From positions 1,151,319,007 to 1,151,383,006 of the forward strand of contig CM062807.1 in assembly GCA_031772625.1 (NCBI GenBank): a stretch of DNA of 64,000 nt. The letters run 5' to 3'. The stretch is from Pinus tabuliformis (taxonomy: Eukaryota > Streptophyta > Pinopsida > Pinales > Pinaceae). Below, one piece after another: positions 45,472 to 56,763 of this stretch (its first letter is position 1; each line of letters begins with the position of its first letter). The notes below the pieces were generated by a model. It was given only the letters and a program-made list of their open reading frames with translations. It was not told the DNA's origin and did not search any database. A program made the translations under genes and the position numbers.

Positions 45472-46700
45472 TCAGCCCACCTCCCTCCTAGAGGTATCTC
45501 GACTATCATGGCGAACGGGAGGTATCTTGACTATCATGGCGAACTCCTCCTCCTCTTTGATCTTCGCGGTTGCAACCTTAGGATTGTGCTTCTCATCCTT
45601 GTCCTTTTTCTTTAAAGGACACTGGGATGCATAGTTGCCCATCTTGCGACATTTGAAACACTTCACCTTGGATACGTCCTTCTTTCGTCTTTGTTGCCCA
45701 TGCTGCTGCTTTCGTCAAGTTTGACCTTGACCAGGTCTCTCCTCAGCTCCTCTTGTTTTAGAGCTGCCCACATCTTATCCCAATTAGGCAATGCTGCTTT
45801 GCCCAGGATACTCTGGACAAATACTTGCCACTCATTTGAGATAAAATTGAGGTCCAGTCTAACTAACTCTGAATCTTGAGGTGTATGCCTCGCAACAGAC
45901 AACTCATCACAGGTTTCCTTTAGCTTCATGAGGAATGGATCCACGTGCTCTCCCTTCTGCATCTGAGCAAATCTCAACTTCTGCTCCAAGTACATCTTCT
46001 GCTGCACGGAAGATCCCTGATATAACGTGGCCAAGGCATCCCACATCTCCTTAGCAGTCGCTATTCTAGCAACGCGACACACTACATGATCCCTGACTCC
46101 ATCTGGGATCATCCTGTTGGAACTTGGCCTTTCCCATCTTAGCCTTGTACTTTTTCAACGGATCTGCATCCGCAAGTTCAGCCACCACATTGTCGACGTA
46201 CGTCTTGAGGGCATGCTCATCTAGAAAGAAAGACATTCTAGCCTTCTAGATGATGTAGTTGATTGCCAGTCCAACCTATCCTGATCCCTCAAGCCACTGG
46301 TTGCCATCTCCTCCAAAAACTGTCGAACAACTTCCTCTTTCTCCTTAATGCGTAGCGTCTAGGCTGGCTTATGTACTCCTTGATGGAGTTGGTAAGTCTG
46401 CTGCTCCTTTGCTACCTAACAAATGAGAAATACATATTTCCTTAGCAAGAAACCACGGAGGAAGTATTCCCTCACTATGCGATCGGCTTCCTTCTTCCGA
46501 CGACTTTTCTGGCCAACACTCAGCTTGCAGAAATCTGCATCCCTCTAGCTCTGCGCCGAGGCTTTGTGTGGCTCCCTCTGCCTTGGCAAATTCTCGATCG
46601 GACAGTCTTACTTCTTTGTCGATCCGCTCAGAGAGAGACAACTTCAAAAATATAGCCCTCTTGGCTAGAACTTCGCAATCCCTCAGGGGATTCGAACTGC
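45472..46700 (-). pseudogene. Copia gag (UBN2 plus zinc knuckle)
   Basis: 45663-46112 encodes the UBN2 core (ARIATAKEMWDALATLYQGSS, LEQKLRFAQMQKGEHVDPFL, FISNEWQVFVQSILG). It is followed, after a stop/frame change near 45665, by 45472-45666 with the CCHC knuckle CFKCRKMGNYASQC. The N-terminal part (46113-46280) is in another frame with stops. 46369-46647 has an acidic/lysine-rich frame of uncertain relation. The gag is therefore recognisable but broken. Confidence 0.82.
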
Positions 46701-46777
46701 TGCTTGTTGCAGCAAGTTGGTCCTTGCTTTAGTGCCAGATCTGCTACTCCTATTTCACATCAACAAGTCCGATACCA

Positions 46778-47892
46778 TGTGAAAATTCCTAGATCTAACA
46801 ATCTCAGGAATCCTATTGCAACCAGTTGAATCTACTTCACTTAGATTGTAAATTACATTACAAACTTATTTCAGATTTCTTCTTGAAATATTGAAGTAAA
46901 TTACTGAAGCAGCCTACACCAAATTAAATATGATTCTGAAACATAGAAACTGAGCAAGAAAATACAAACACATAGGACACCGTTATTTCTGGACAAATGT
47001 CCACGGAAAAACCCAATGTGGAAAAACCGATGCAACAACTTTGAGGGTCTATTATTAATTAGTAGCAAATTCTGAATACATCTCTGAATACCTCACAGGG
47101 TTATTCAATTACAGAGAGAGAGATACTGACAGAAAAAAATTGTGAGGTTACCTCACACTATCACTAGAAATCTTGGCTGATCCAGCCCCAGACTGATTGC
47201 CCCCGACTTTTCTGGCTGCCTCTGCACAGTATCTGCGTTAGCCCAACGTCAAGATCTCTGGGGACCGCTTCACTCTTTTCGATGGTTGATTTGCAGCCCA
47301 GGAGATTTGATTTCTGCCTCCCAGTGTCACACCTCGGTTCCCGGCTTTTGAAACTTGAATTACCTCTGCAAATTTCGGACTCATTGGCTTTTACGCTGCC
47401 TCTGCGTTAGCCCCTCTGGCTCAGCGCTGCTACTGCTGGATTACTCTCTGCCTCTCTCTGTTGATGATTCTCTGGCTGAGAAAATCACTCACTCTCCGGA
47501 AGCTATGAAATCTTCTCAATCGAATTTTCCTCCTAAGAACTTCTCACTTAAGAAAATCGATTTTTTGATCTCTCTTAGTGTGTTTTCTAAATGACCCTCA
47601 AGCCCCTTATATCTTCTTGTTAGACAACCAACGACCTAGATTAACTCCTAATCAAAGGCTCAGATCGTTTTGACTTGATCTCCGTCTTTTTCTAGAAGTT
47701 ACACCCACAATTAGATTAATATCCATTAATATTTTAATTTCGGAACTCCATTAAAAATATTAATTATATTAATATAATCGTCTCTGGGTGGAATTTCCCA
47801 AAACGCTTTCTCGGTTCTTTGGAATACATGTGCCCAAGCCTCCTTGCAAAATTTGAGGCTTGGAGCACATCCTTTGCTACCCCAAATCATCA
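46778..47892 (-). repeat. Gag-only Copia 5' LTR
   Basis: The LTR starts TGTGAAAATTCC directly after the PBS and ends AAATCATCA. Total length is 1,115 bp. It contains a GAGAGAGAGA tract near 47115. Confidence 0.75.
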
Positions 47893-48911
47893 CCTATTAT
47901 GGGCTACTGCCCAGTTAAGACAAACATTAAAAGAAAAAAAGAAAAATAGGCACCACTTGCCGCGTTCTACGTGGCTTTACTGTATGAAACTGGAGAAAAA
48001 CGGTTCAAGTCACCTGTTGGAATTGGTTTTCGGACTGGCCTAAATTGACCGCTCCAATTTGGTCTTTATAACACTGATGTACCTGCAACATTTATTGACA
48101 AGTACTACCAAAAATATACAAGTACAAGAGTTTATACTAGGGATTTCAAATCCAATCCCTAAGATATTAATTCTAGGGTTTCAAATACAAATCTATACTT
48201 ACTAGGGTTTCAAATTTCTCCCTAGACTACCTCCAAACCTTAGAGACCAAACCTAGGGTTTCTACGAGGGAACAAAATATAATAGGGTTAGCGTTTCTTA
48301 ACCAACTAGGGTTTACAAGAATTTAGGTGCTAACATCTTTTGACATTAAGGCTATAAACCCTAGAACCAAAAATGAGATTTTAAAACCCTAATTTTATAT
48401 AGAATGAAAAAGAAAAACATTTGTACGTACCTCAAGGACTACCTACCATAGTCCTTAATGATCACCAGAAGTATGTTGCAACATTTTCTCTAAGATGTCA
48501 TAAATACTCCAAGGATGTTGAGGACAAGCGCTGCCTTTGAAGGTGTTGCAATTTTTATTGATAAGATGATTAATTGTAGCTTCATAATCCTATAAGCTTG
48601 ATATCCATTTTTTCCAACCAGGCATGCTTTCTTCATCAATATAAATGTGGATGCAACCTTCTTCTGAATTGTAATAAGGGTAACTTTTCTATGAACTATA
48701 TAACCATCCTTTATTGTAGAATGAGGCCTTTCCTTACTCGCTAGACTACAAGGCTTAGTTTTGGTAAAATCTGTAGAAGACTTTGGTCCTTTCAAAAAGG
48801 ATTTGTTACGATTCTTGTTTTACTCAGAGTGAGGATGGCTGCCATACTCATATTTACTTCGCAATACATGGGTGGATAGCAGAGCATAGATTTGACGTGG
48901 CAATTGTCATA
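47893..48911. other. Decayed repeat sequence, no assigned gene
   Basis: 48120-48420 belongs to the AAACCCTA-rich family also seen at 42700 and 51600. The minus strand at 48490-48795 holds a 101-codon frame rich in Lys, Ile and Ser. I do not recognise it; it lies within repeat sequence, so it is probably a remnant and not a gene. Confidence 0.4.
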
Positions 48912-49482
48912 TTGATATCCAGAAGAAAGTGTTGGGAAAAAGTACGAAGTAAGAAAGGAAGTAAAAAAGGAGTGTGAAGTTAGAGGAGGAAGAAGAAAAG
49001 AATAAAGTCAAAATTTTGGGCTATCTCTCTCTCTCTCAGGTGGATTCCTCTAGGAGATCGAAGTCTCTCTTGTCAGGTTGAAGTTTCTACTACTGCTGCT
49101 GCTGCCAGTTGCTGGGTCAAAGCTGCTACTGCAGGTTGTTGCTGTTAGGTCGAAGTTGCTATTAAAGGGCTATCATCTGCAAGAAGAGAGGGCTAACTTG
49201 GTGTGGAGGAAGTCTTTGTCTAGGTCAAGAGTCTTAGATTATCTCGTGAAATTATGGAAGGAAGAATTGTTGATTGGGTTTTCCTCTAGAGAGGGGTTTT
49301 GCCCTGGCAGAGTGCCTACATCTTGTGTCTTGTGTTTTTGTAATCTTCATACATACATAATTTGGTAATTGCTTGATGAAAAAATAATATAACAAAGAAG
49401 AAAAGGAAGCCAACATAATTCACAAGTAATTATCAAGAAAGAGAAATCTAACCCTAATTCTACTAGTATTGATTTCTCAACA
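48912..49482 (+). repeat. Copia 5' LTR, 5'-truncated, with PBS at 49483-49494
   Basis: It matches 54242-54808, beginning TTGATATC(C/T)AGAAGAAAG and ending TTGATTTC(T/G)CAACA. TGGTATCAGAGC (49483-49494) follows directly as the initiator-tRNA primer site. Confidence 0.9.
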
Positions 49483-49600
49483 TGGTATCAGAGCCAAGGT
49501 CAAGGAAGATTGAAGATCACTCTATTGACTTGAAGGAAATGGTTACTCCCTCTATGATAAGTTATATGAGAAAGGGATTCAATACTGCAGGAAGCTGGAT

Positions 49601-50530
49601 CATACGTGAATGACTTACTTAACGCAGTTGAATCCCAAAATGATATCTAATATAATGCACTGCGTAAACCCTCATACTTAAATTCAAAAAGAGTGAAGGG
49701 ATCTCTGCTTGAATGATTCATGAGGCACAATACTTGCTAAGGTTTTGCAAATGGGGTAGCAAGCTAAGTGGGCTTGATTGTGGGGAAAACTCCACAGTTA
49801 AGCGCGCTTGAGCCAGAGGCGATCTGGGATGGGTGACCTCCCGGGAAGTCCTGGTTACCGGGTGCAAGCCCCGGAAGTGATGATTGACGCTATGTGATTC
49901 ATTTCACTAGTTTCAATCCCACTTCTTCACTCCTGTGAGCATCACCCGATGCAATGAGTGCTAAGTGAACTATTCAAAAATCATGGGAAATTAGTCAGTT
50001 ACGACTACCTCTCATGGAAATGGTCATACGTGAATGACTTACTTAACGCAGTTGAATCCCAAAATGATATCTAATATAATGCACTGCGTAAACCCTCATA
50101 CTTAAATTCAAAAAGAGTGAAGGGATCTCTACTTGAATGGTTCATGAGGCACAATACTTGCTAAGGTTTTGCAAATGGGGTAGCAAGCTAAGTGGGCTTG
50201 ATTGTGGGGAAAACTCCACAGTTAAGCGCGCTTGAGCCAGAGGCGATCTGGGATGGGTGACCTTCCGGGAAGTCCTGGTTACCGGGTGCAAGCCCCGGAA
50301 GTGATGATTGACCTATGTGATTCATTTCACTAGTTTCAATCCCACTTCTTCACCCCTGTGAGCATCACCCGATGCAATGAGTGCTAAGTGAACTATTCAA
50401 AAATCATGGGAAATTAGTCAGTTATGACTACCTCTCATGGAAATGGTCATACGTGAATGACTTACTTAACGCAGTTGAATCCCAAAATGATATCTAATAT
50501 AATGCACTGGGTAAACCCTCATACTTAAAA
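49601..50530 (+). repeat. Tandem ~423-bp units carrying a 5S rRNA-like segment
   Basis: The unit start CATACGTGAATGACTTACTT occurs at 49601, 50025 and 50448. There are two full copies, and a third copy stops after ~82 bp. The copies are almost identical. Each full unit contains a 5S rRNA-like stretch (49786-49870 and 50210-50294) with AGTTAAGCGCGCTTGAGCC and GGATGGGTGACCTCCCGGGA. These match the A box and C box of the 5S internal pol III promoter. Cassandra-type TRIM elements and SINE3-type elements carry such sequences. No PBS or LTR ends were found here, so the class is open. Confidence 0.85.
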
Positions 50531-50568
50531 TCTACTACTTATTCAACAAAGTCAAAAGTCAAGGCTTC

Positions 50569-50811
50569 TTGGCTACACTTACATGGTATCTTAATGATGA
50601 TAATGCACTTATTATTGACAGTGGAGCATCAAGGCATATGACAAGTAAGGGTAAACAACTTCACACTCTATCAAAGGAACCATCTTCTCATGCAGTGGAA
50701 TTAGGAGACAACAAAAGCTATGCTGTTAGAGGCTTGGGATCAACATCATTGAAGCTGGAGAATGGAGCTAAGGTGAAGAAGGAGGAAAAAGGCAATTTAA
50801 GGATCTATTGA
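50569..50811 (+). pseudogene. Copia protease fragment
   Basis: The frame holds the active-site motif DSGASRHMT and the following VELGDNKSYAVRGLGSTSLKLENGAKV block typical of Copia proteases. It lacks the remainder of the polyprotein and joins unrelated sequence on both sides. Confidence 0.82.
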
Positions 50812-50897
50812 AAGGAATCTAAGGAACCTCAAGAAGTTGATCAAAGGATCATATAAGGAGACCTTATAAGGAAAGAAGCTTACTATCTTCAAGGACA

Positions 50898-51080
50898 ATG
50901 TCTAACACAATAAAGGGATAAAGCAAATTAGAAGGAGCATCCAATTACAATGCTTGGAAGAAGAAGATTGATCTCATCCTCGAAAGGAATAAAGTCTTGG
51001 ATCTTGTAAAAGGAAAAGTGAAGAAGTCTACAGAGAAATCAATAAGTCTAAAGGGCCAAGAAGAGGAACATGAATCAAGC
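50898..51080 (+). pseudogene. Copia gag N-terminal remnant
   Basis: From ATG 50898 the reading gives a short start, a stop, then KLEGASNYNAWKKKIDLILE and VLDLVKGKVKK. This is the usual N-terminus of Copia gag, where the NYNAWK block is conserved. It stands downstream of a protease fragment, so it comes from a different copy or a rearrangement. Confidence 0.65.
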
Positions 51081-53643
51081 AAACTTTGCCAAAGAAGTTT
51101 CACCAAAGAAGAACAAGATGGAAGGATTCGAAGTCAAAGACCTATTTGCTAGGAACTCTATCCCTTGCATATCCTTCTACTTTTGAATTGCTTTCCTTTA
51201 TGTTTTGATTTCTAGGTTTAACATGCTTTGGAAAAACATTTTTGAATTGTTTTGATAAAGCTATAGGCATCCCTCGAGATTGGATTAAAAGGGAGTCCTT
51301 GCCATTTTTCCAAAGATAAGTATCTTACTCCTTGTATTCCCTTTTTCATTTTTTGGTTTCCTTTACTTATCTATGTTTTGTTTGTATTAAATACTAATCG
51401 CATTTCTATTCATATTTTCCTTGTTTAGGAAAAGCTTGCTGAATACTCAAGGAACATGGAAGAAAGCTTCACAAGACAAAGCATTACAAGTACAAGGTTT
51501 GTTAAGAAACAAAGGTATGCCTTAAACTATAAGTTTTTGTTCTCTTCATGATATTCATTCTTGATAAACTATTACTAACATTATTGTGTCTAGCTCTCTT
51601 GAATCATAAAGATTCTTGATTGGGTGATTCATCATTAGATAAATCTACCCTCATATCTTTGATTATTCTTATGGAACCCTATGAAGGTTCTTTGTAAAAA
51701 CCCTAACTTAAGGGTATGTCAATGATAATGTGTGAAACCCTAGCCTACTTAGGGTTATTGGTGAAGTCTAAGAAAATGCTATTCTTGATGTTTGATGTCA
51801 TGTTTGGGTTTTAGTATGGTTATGAAAACCCTAACTTGTTAGGGTTGAATGGTGATGTCTGAAATCCCAAACCTTTGAAGTATTGATAAATTAGAGTTTG
51901 ATGTGTTATGTATTGAAACCCTAGATCGTTAGGGTTTGGTAGGGTGTATAAGTAAGACCCTTATTTTAGATAATGTCCTAGGAATGAAATCCTAGGTATA
52001 TATGTGTTTGTTCGATCGAAACCCTAGTATGATCAAATTTGTTATATGTCTAACTTTAATATATTGATAGTCGTGTCATTGGGTTTGACTAACACATGTT
52101 ATGATATGCTTGTGCATGATGATGGAATCCTAGATATATGTGTTGACCTAATTGTTGATGGTCATGAATCTTAGGGTTTGGAACTAAGCCCTAGTCAAAG
52201 TTTGATTCTCTAGGATGATAGTATTTGTGAATTCTAGTGTGTTGTAACTAAACCTTAGTAGAAGCTCAATTCTCTAATATGTGATGATTAGTGTGAAAGA
52301 TTGTTGAAATCTGAAGTTGAGCTGTGATTGGTTTTGATTATTGGAACTTAATGGCTCTTGTATGAAATCTAGGATCTTGCACTAAATCCTAGTGGAAGTC
52401 TAACATATGAGTTCTAAAGTTGTTAGATGCATATTTGTTTGAATTGCTTTTAGGGTTTGCAATATTTTGTAGTAGAGTATGTCATACCTTTGGAAGAAAT
52501 ATTGAAGCCTTAGATATAATGAAGGTTGTTCTCTTGATTGAGGTGCTCGAAGTCTTGATGATGAAATCTAGGGTTTATGACAAAAGCCCTAGCATATAGT
52601 CGAAATATAAAAATATGTGTTTCTTGTTGTTTGTGAACCTAACTAAGTTTAGTTATTTGATGTATAAAGTCTAATGCTTCCATTATTATATGATTCTGAT
52701 ATGGTTAACTTCATGCTTCTATAGATTTGGTTGTACTTGCTATCTAAGTTGTGGAGGTACATAATCTTCAAGATGGTGAAGATGTTCATTTGATAAGCAT
52801 GATGAAGAAAGTTATAGGGATGATGATGGTCATGATAACTCTGATAAGAAGGATGGAAGCCATGAAAGATTCTTCGATGTCATAGAAAAGAAGTTGATCT
52901 CCCTGGTTAAGAGGGAGTGATGGATATGGTTCTCTACTTCATGTGTCATGCACTAGACTAGGACTAACAATTGTAAGTCTTAGTGAAGGCCATGAATGAA
53001 GATAAGGACATATCACTCTTGTCTTTGGAAACAAGTTCCGAGTTGAAAGGGAGGGCATATTATAGTCATGATGGACACCTTGAAAGAAGAAAATTGGAGA
53101 ATGCATTGTGAGGAGCAGCTGAGATAAGAAAAGCAGGATCTGTTTGTAGAATATGTTGCTGCATGTGAAGTAGGAAGACAGATGTATGATTAAGGAATCT
53201 TCTGTCAAGATCGTTTGGAAGTCCTACTATGATAAATTGAGAAGCAACATCAGTTGTATGGAAGAACCCAAAGGTTTGTGTTTACTTATGTACATTTGAA
53301 AGTTTGTTACTGATTGGGGTTGTGTTTGTACAGGTAAATCTCTCAAAAGTTTGATAGCATGTTGGTTACACGAGAGAGATTTGTTACTGATCTGTTTGAT
53401 CAGGGAGGATTTGTTACTGATTGGAATAATTGAGAGTGTTAAGGCTTTGTGTGTAAGACACATTGCCTAGGAGGACATCTGGCCGACACTTTGTGTTGGT
53501 GTCTAGAACCCAAAGTAGGGAGGGTGGTGTTGGTCATAGAGATATGACCTCAGATACACACCTAGATCTTTGGGTTGATGGTTAGCAAGTAAGCCTAATG
53601 GTACCTAGACTGGTTGAAAGCTTTAGTCCATCTTAGTCCCACC
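51081..53643 (+). other. Noncoding interior of Copia with AAACCCTA-rich family
   Basis: 51590-52620 is the sense copy of the AAACCCTA/TAGGGTTT-rich repeat that appears inverted at 42700-43340. At 52899-52917 stands CTCCCTGGTTAAGAGGGAG, a PPT-like element followed by TGATGG. It may mark an older 3' LTR start, but no LTR pair was found. GATTTGTTACTGAT(T/C) recurs near 53308, 53379 and 53409. Confidence 0.5.
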
Positions 53644-53770
53644 TGGATAGATTGCCCTGGTCAGGAATCTAGTCCATGGCATTGTGAGTGCCTAAACTGT
53701 TGGAGGACCTTGGATAGATTGCCTGGTCAGGAATCTAGTCCATGGCATTGCGGTGCCTAAATTCTTCATG
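53644..53770. repeat. 67-bp tandem duplication near the Copia 3' end
   Basis: TGGATAGATTGCC(C)TGGTCAGG starts at 53644 and again at 53711. Both are followed by AATCTAGTCCATGGCATTG. The copies differ by a few bases. Confidence 0.88.
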
Positions 53771-53819
53771 GTTCATATGTTTTGAGATCTTCCTTGTACT
53801 TGTTATTATGAATACCTCC

Positions 53820-54808
53820 CTAGTTAAGAGGGAGTGTTGAAATATGTAACTAGGTTCGGTCTTCATAAATGTATTTGAGTCACAATGAAATGTATTTATC
53901 AAAAGAATGAAGAAAATATTATTATTATTATTATTGTTATGACTTATTAAAGCATGGGTTTCATGCTTGGGTCATCATGTTTTAGGTCAAAGTCCCCATT
54001 GAGGACTTCTAGGATTTATTCTGTCATTAGAGTCATTGTCCATTAAAAGAGACCCTTCTTGGGCTTTTGAATCATGTAAAAATAATTAATATTGAGTCAA
54101 ATATGCTATTTGTCCCCTCCACACCAAGTCGGCCTCAAGGAGATCAAGTCGGCTTCAAGAAGGGCAATTCAACCTCACTAGAAGGCTATATATATAGGGC
54201 AGTTCGATTTCATTTGGAGTATTCACACTCTCTCTTATAGTTTGATATCTAGAAGAAAGTGTTGGGAAAAAGTGCGAAGTAAGAAAGGAAGTCAAAAAGG
54301 AGTACGAAGTTGGAGAAGGAAGAAAAAAGAAGAAAATCAAAATTTTGGGCTATCCCTTTCTCTCAGGTGGATTCCTCTAGGAGATCAAAGTCTTTCTTGT
54401 TAGGTCGAAGTTTCTGCTGCTGTTGCTGTTGCCAGTTGCTGGGTCAAGGCTGCTACTGCAAGTTGCTATTGCTAGGTCGAAGTTGCTATTGAAGGGTTAT
54501 CATCTGCAAGAAGAGAGGGTTGACTTGGTGTGGAGGAAGTCTTTGTCTAGGTCAAGAGTCTTGGATTATCTCGTGAAACTATTGAAGGAAGAATTGTTGA
54601 TTGGGTTTTCCCCTAGATAGGGGTTTTGCCCTGGCAAAGTGCCTACATCTTGTGTCTTGTGTTTTTGTGATCTTCATACATACATAATTTGGTAATTGCT
54701 TGATGAAAAATAATATAATAAAGAAGAAAAGGAAGCCAACATAATTCACAAGTAATTATCAAGAAAGAGAAATCTAACACTAATTCTACTAGTATTGATT
54801 TCGCAACA
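53820..54808 (+). repeat. Copia 3' LTR (53835-54808) with PPT
   Basis: CTAGTTAAGAGGGAG (53820-53834) is the polypurine tract. The LTR then runs from TGTTGAAATATG to TTTCGCAACA. An ATT microsatellite lies at 53921-53935. The 3' end abuts antisense gag sequence. Confidence 0.88.
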
Positions 54809-55606
54809 CCCAAGCCCATGCTGCTGATCTCGTATCTATGAAATCTTCATAAAGTAGTAGGCCATGTCTTCATCCTTCGATTTCATTATTCCGTATAGTT
54901 GGTTTCTCAAAGAAATCTTTTGACTTGATGTGCTTATAGAGTACAGAGTTACTAGCTTGTCATACCTAGCCTTAGAAGTCTTAAAATTAACAACAAATGG
55001 AACAAGATGATCCTTAATGGATTCCACATTAATCCTTTGTGCCCTTATTTCTGCTTTGTATTTTGCTATCTCTTTAGTCTTGTCTTTGTTCGGTTTAGCA
55101 ACTTCACTGAGGACATATTCCATTACTTCATGTTTTGTAAGTGCCAGATCAATCCTTTTCTTCCATGCTCAGTTAATCTTTTGAGCTAACGAGCTTATTG
55201 CATTCCTTACAGAAAGAACCCATATGACCTGTAGATTCAGACATAGAGTAATAATATGATACTTGTCAACCAAGAGTCTTTCCTTCTTTGATGATGTCTC
55301 CAACTATCTTGATGCTTTCAAGATCTTCAAAGAGACTTTAATGATGTCCTAGAAATATGTCTTCTAGGATACCTTCAACAACAACTTCAAAGAGTAATGA
55401 GTGATTCTTTGATGACCCCTTCAAAAATGACTTCCAATGAGCCTTCTTGTGATCTTCCTTCTCAAGCCTTCCTTTGATCAGAGTTTGATGTAGTTTTCTT
55501 CCTTCCTTCAATAATAGTTTGATCCTTCTGCAATTGGTGCCCCTTGGCAAATCCTTCTTTGTGTCCACAAGATGATCTTCTCAACTGCCTTCTCTTGTTC
55601 ACCTTA
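54809..55606 (-). pseudogene. Antisense Copia gag fragment
   Basis: The 54836-55123 frame holds the UBN2-type gag block (INVESIKDHLVPFVVNFKTSKARYDKLVTLY, then KISLRNQLYGIMKSKDEDMAYYFMKI). Coding upstream, from about 55180, continues the conserved AWKKRIDL start with a stop between. It is cut off at 54809 by the sense Copia LTR. 55200-55600 is the untranslated leader, with repeated CTTC words. Confidence 0.8.
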
Positions 55607-56763
55607 GCTCTGATACCATGTTGGAAAATGCAATATGGCAGCTATTAATTCAGATTTTCCTTAACCTTAATAATTGCTTGTGAACTTTATTTATCTTCTT
55701 GTGTTTTCTTTATTAGTTCTTCTTCATCAAACAATTATCAAGAACAAATAGTAAAAACAATGGACACAAAAATTAGGCTCCAAGCCAGGGAAAAACCCCT
55801 CCAAGGGGAAAACCCAAAAAATTCTCTTCTCTTCTTATAGAATCTTCTTCAAATGAGACAACCAAGACCCAAACCCTAGACCAAGTCCTTCCTCCAAGTA
55901 CCAAGTCAACCCTTTAAGAAACCCTTCAAATAGGATTAGGTCAACAAGGCTCAATCCTACATTAACCAGCTTCTAACTGCAATTTTGATCCTCAGCCTTG
56001 ACCTTGTAACTTTGGCTTGCAACTTTGACCCTTTAGCTACTGCAAAATCCCTAGGAAAATTCTTCAAGAGATCCTTCTTTTGAGCAAGACAATACTTCCT
56101 AAGGTCAATGAAGTCAAATTAGAGTGTTCGTTCTTCTAGCACCTTGATCCGAAAACTTGATCTCCTACAATTTGGACTTGCGATTTTGGCCTTCTTGAAG
56201 CTGCAGAAACCCTAGATTTCGCATGTGTGAGAGAGATAGAGCCCGAAAGCAAACTTTCCTTGTTCTTGGATTCTTCTTGCTTTCTAGAGCTTCACTCTTC
56301 CTTTCTTGCTTCTTCCAGCTTCATATTGAATTTTTTCTTGAGAGATCAAACTTATGTGAGTGAGTGTGTCAAATTAGGTTGAAGCTGCCTGTATTTATAG
56401 CCTTTCCAAGGGGTCGAATTCCCTCCTTTAGGCTGACTTGAAGCTGCCAGGGCCGACTTATAATTAGGAGGTTTCTAGGACCTTTTGCACTAAAAATAAA
56501 TTCCTTTACAAGGTACATCTTTCACGGAAGGGTCTTATAATCATGGTGTTGACTCTCTTGACTCATGATAATATATTATATGACCTTACAAACCCTAGAA
56601 GCATGAAGAACATGCTTTTACCTAGAAGACCATCAATAAGAAGCATGAAACCATGCCTTAAAATGATAACTTTTCTTTCTTCTTGTCTTTGTTACCTAAG
56701 ATATACATGTTGAAATGGGTATAATAACAATTATGAAGACCGAAACTAGTTACATTTCCAACA
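55607..56763 (-). repeat. Antisense Copia 5' LTR (55619-56763) with PBS
   Basis: On the minus strand the PBS TGGTATCAGAGC (55607-55618) follows the LTR end. The LTR is 1,145 bp and bounded by TGTTGGAAA and TTTCCAACA. It is related to the LTR at 18007-18966. Neither its 3' partner nor a TSD can be identified in the window. Confidence 0.87.

Larger units (their letters stand above)
44190..47892 (-). mobile_element. Gag-only antisense Copia element
   Basis: Two diverged LTRs (44190-44825 truncated, 46778-47892 full) flank an internal region that holds a gag gene but no protease, integrase, RT or RNase H. The PPT (44826-44835, CTCCCTCTTA on the + strand) adjoins the left LTR. A PBS (46767-46777, TGGTATCGGAC on the minus strand) adjoins the right one. 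This organisation matches the TR-GAG class described in plants, which would need enzymes from other elements to move. LTR divergence is high by eye, with several indels. Confidence 0.78.
48912..54808 (+). mobile_element. Degenerate sense-strand Copia
   Basis: A truncated 5' LTR (48912-49482) and a full 3' LTR (53835-54808) share roughly 92% identity by eye over the common part. The PBS follows the 5' LTR and a PPT precedes the 3' LTR. The interior has lost most coding. Only the gag start, a protease fragment and a second gag N-terminus remain, with tandem 5S-like units inserted between. The 3' LTR abuts the gag of an antisense Copia at 54809, so this element probably inserted into it. The left TSD is lost with the truncated LTR. 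Confidence 0.85.

Noticed and set aside
48490..48795. Host gene of 101 codons on the minus strand
   Set aside because: It lies in repeat sequence and shows no known motif, codon signal or splice context; kept only as an unassigned remnant.
49786..50294. Functional 5S rRNA genes
   Set aside because: Only the internal and 3' part of 5S resembles the sequence, several positions differ from plant 5S, and the usual 5' end is missing. It is treated as a 5S-derived repeat.
18007..56763. One giant antisense Copia with LTRs at 18007 and 55619
   Set aside because: The LTRs are too diverged, the flanking five bases do not match (CTTCC versus CGTTT) and no internal coding connects them; they are separate copies.
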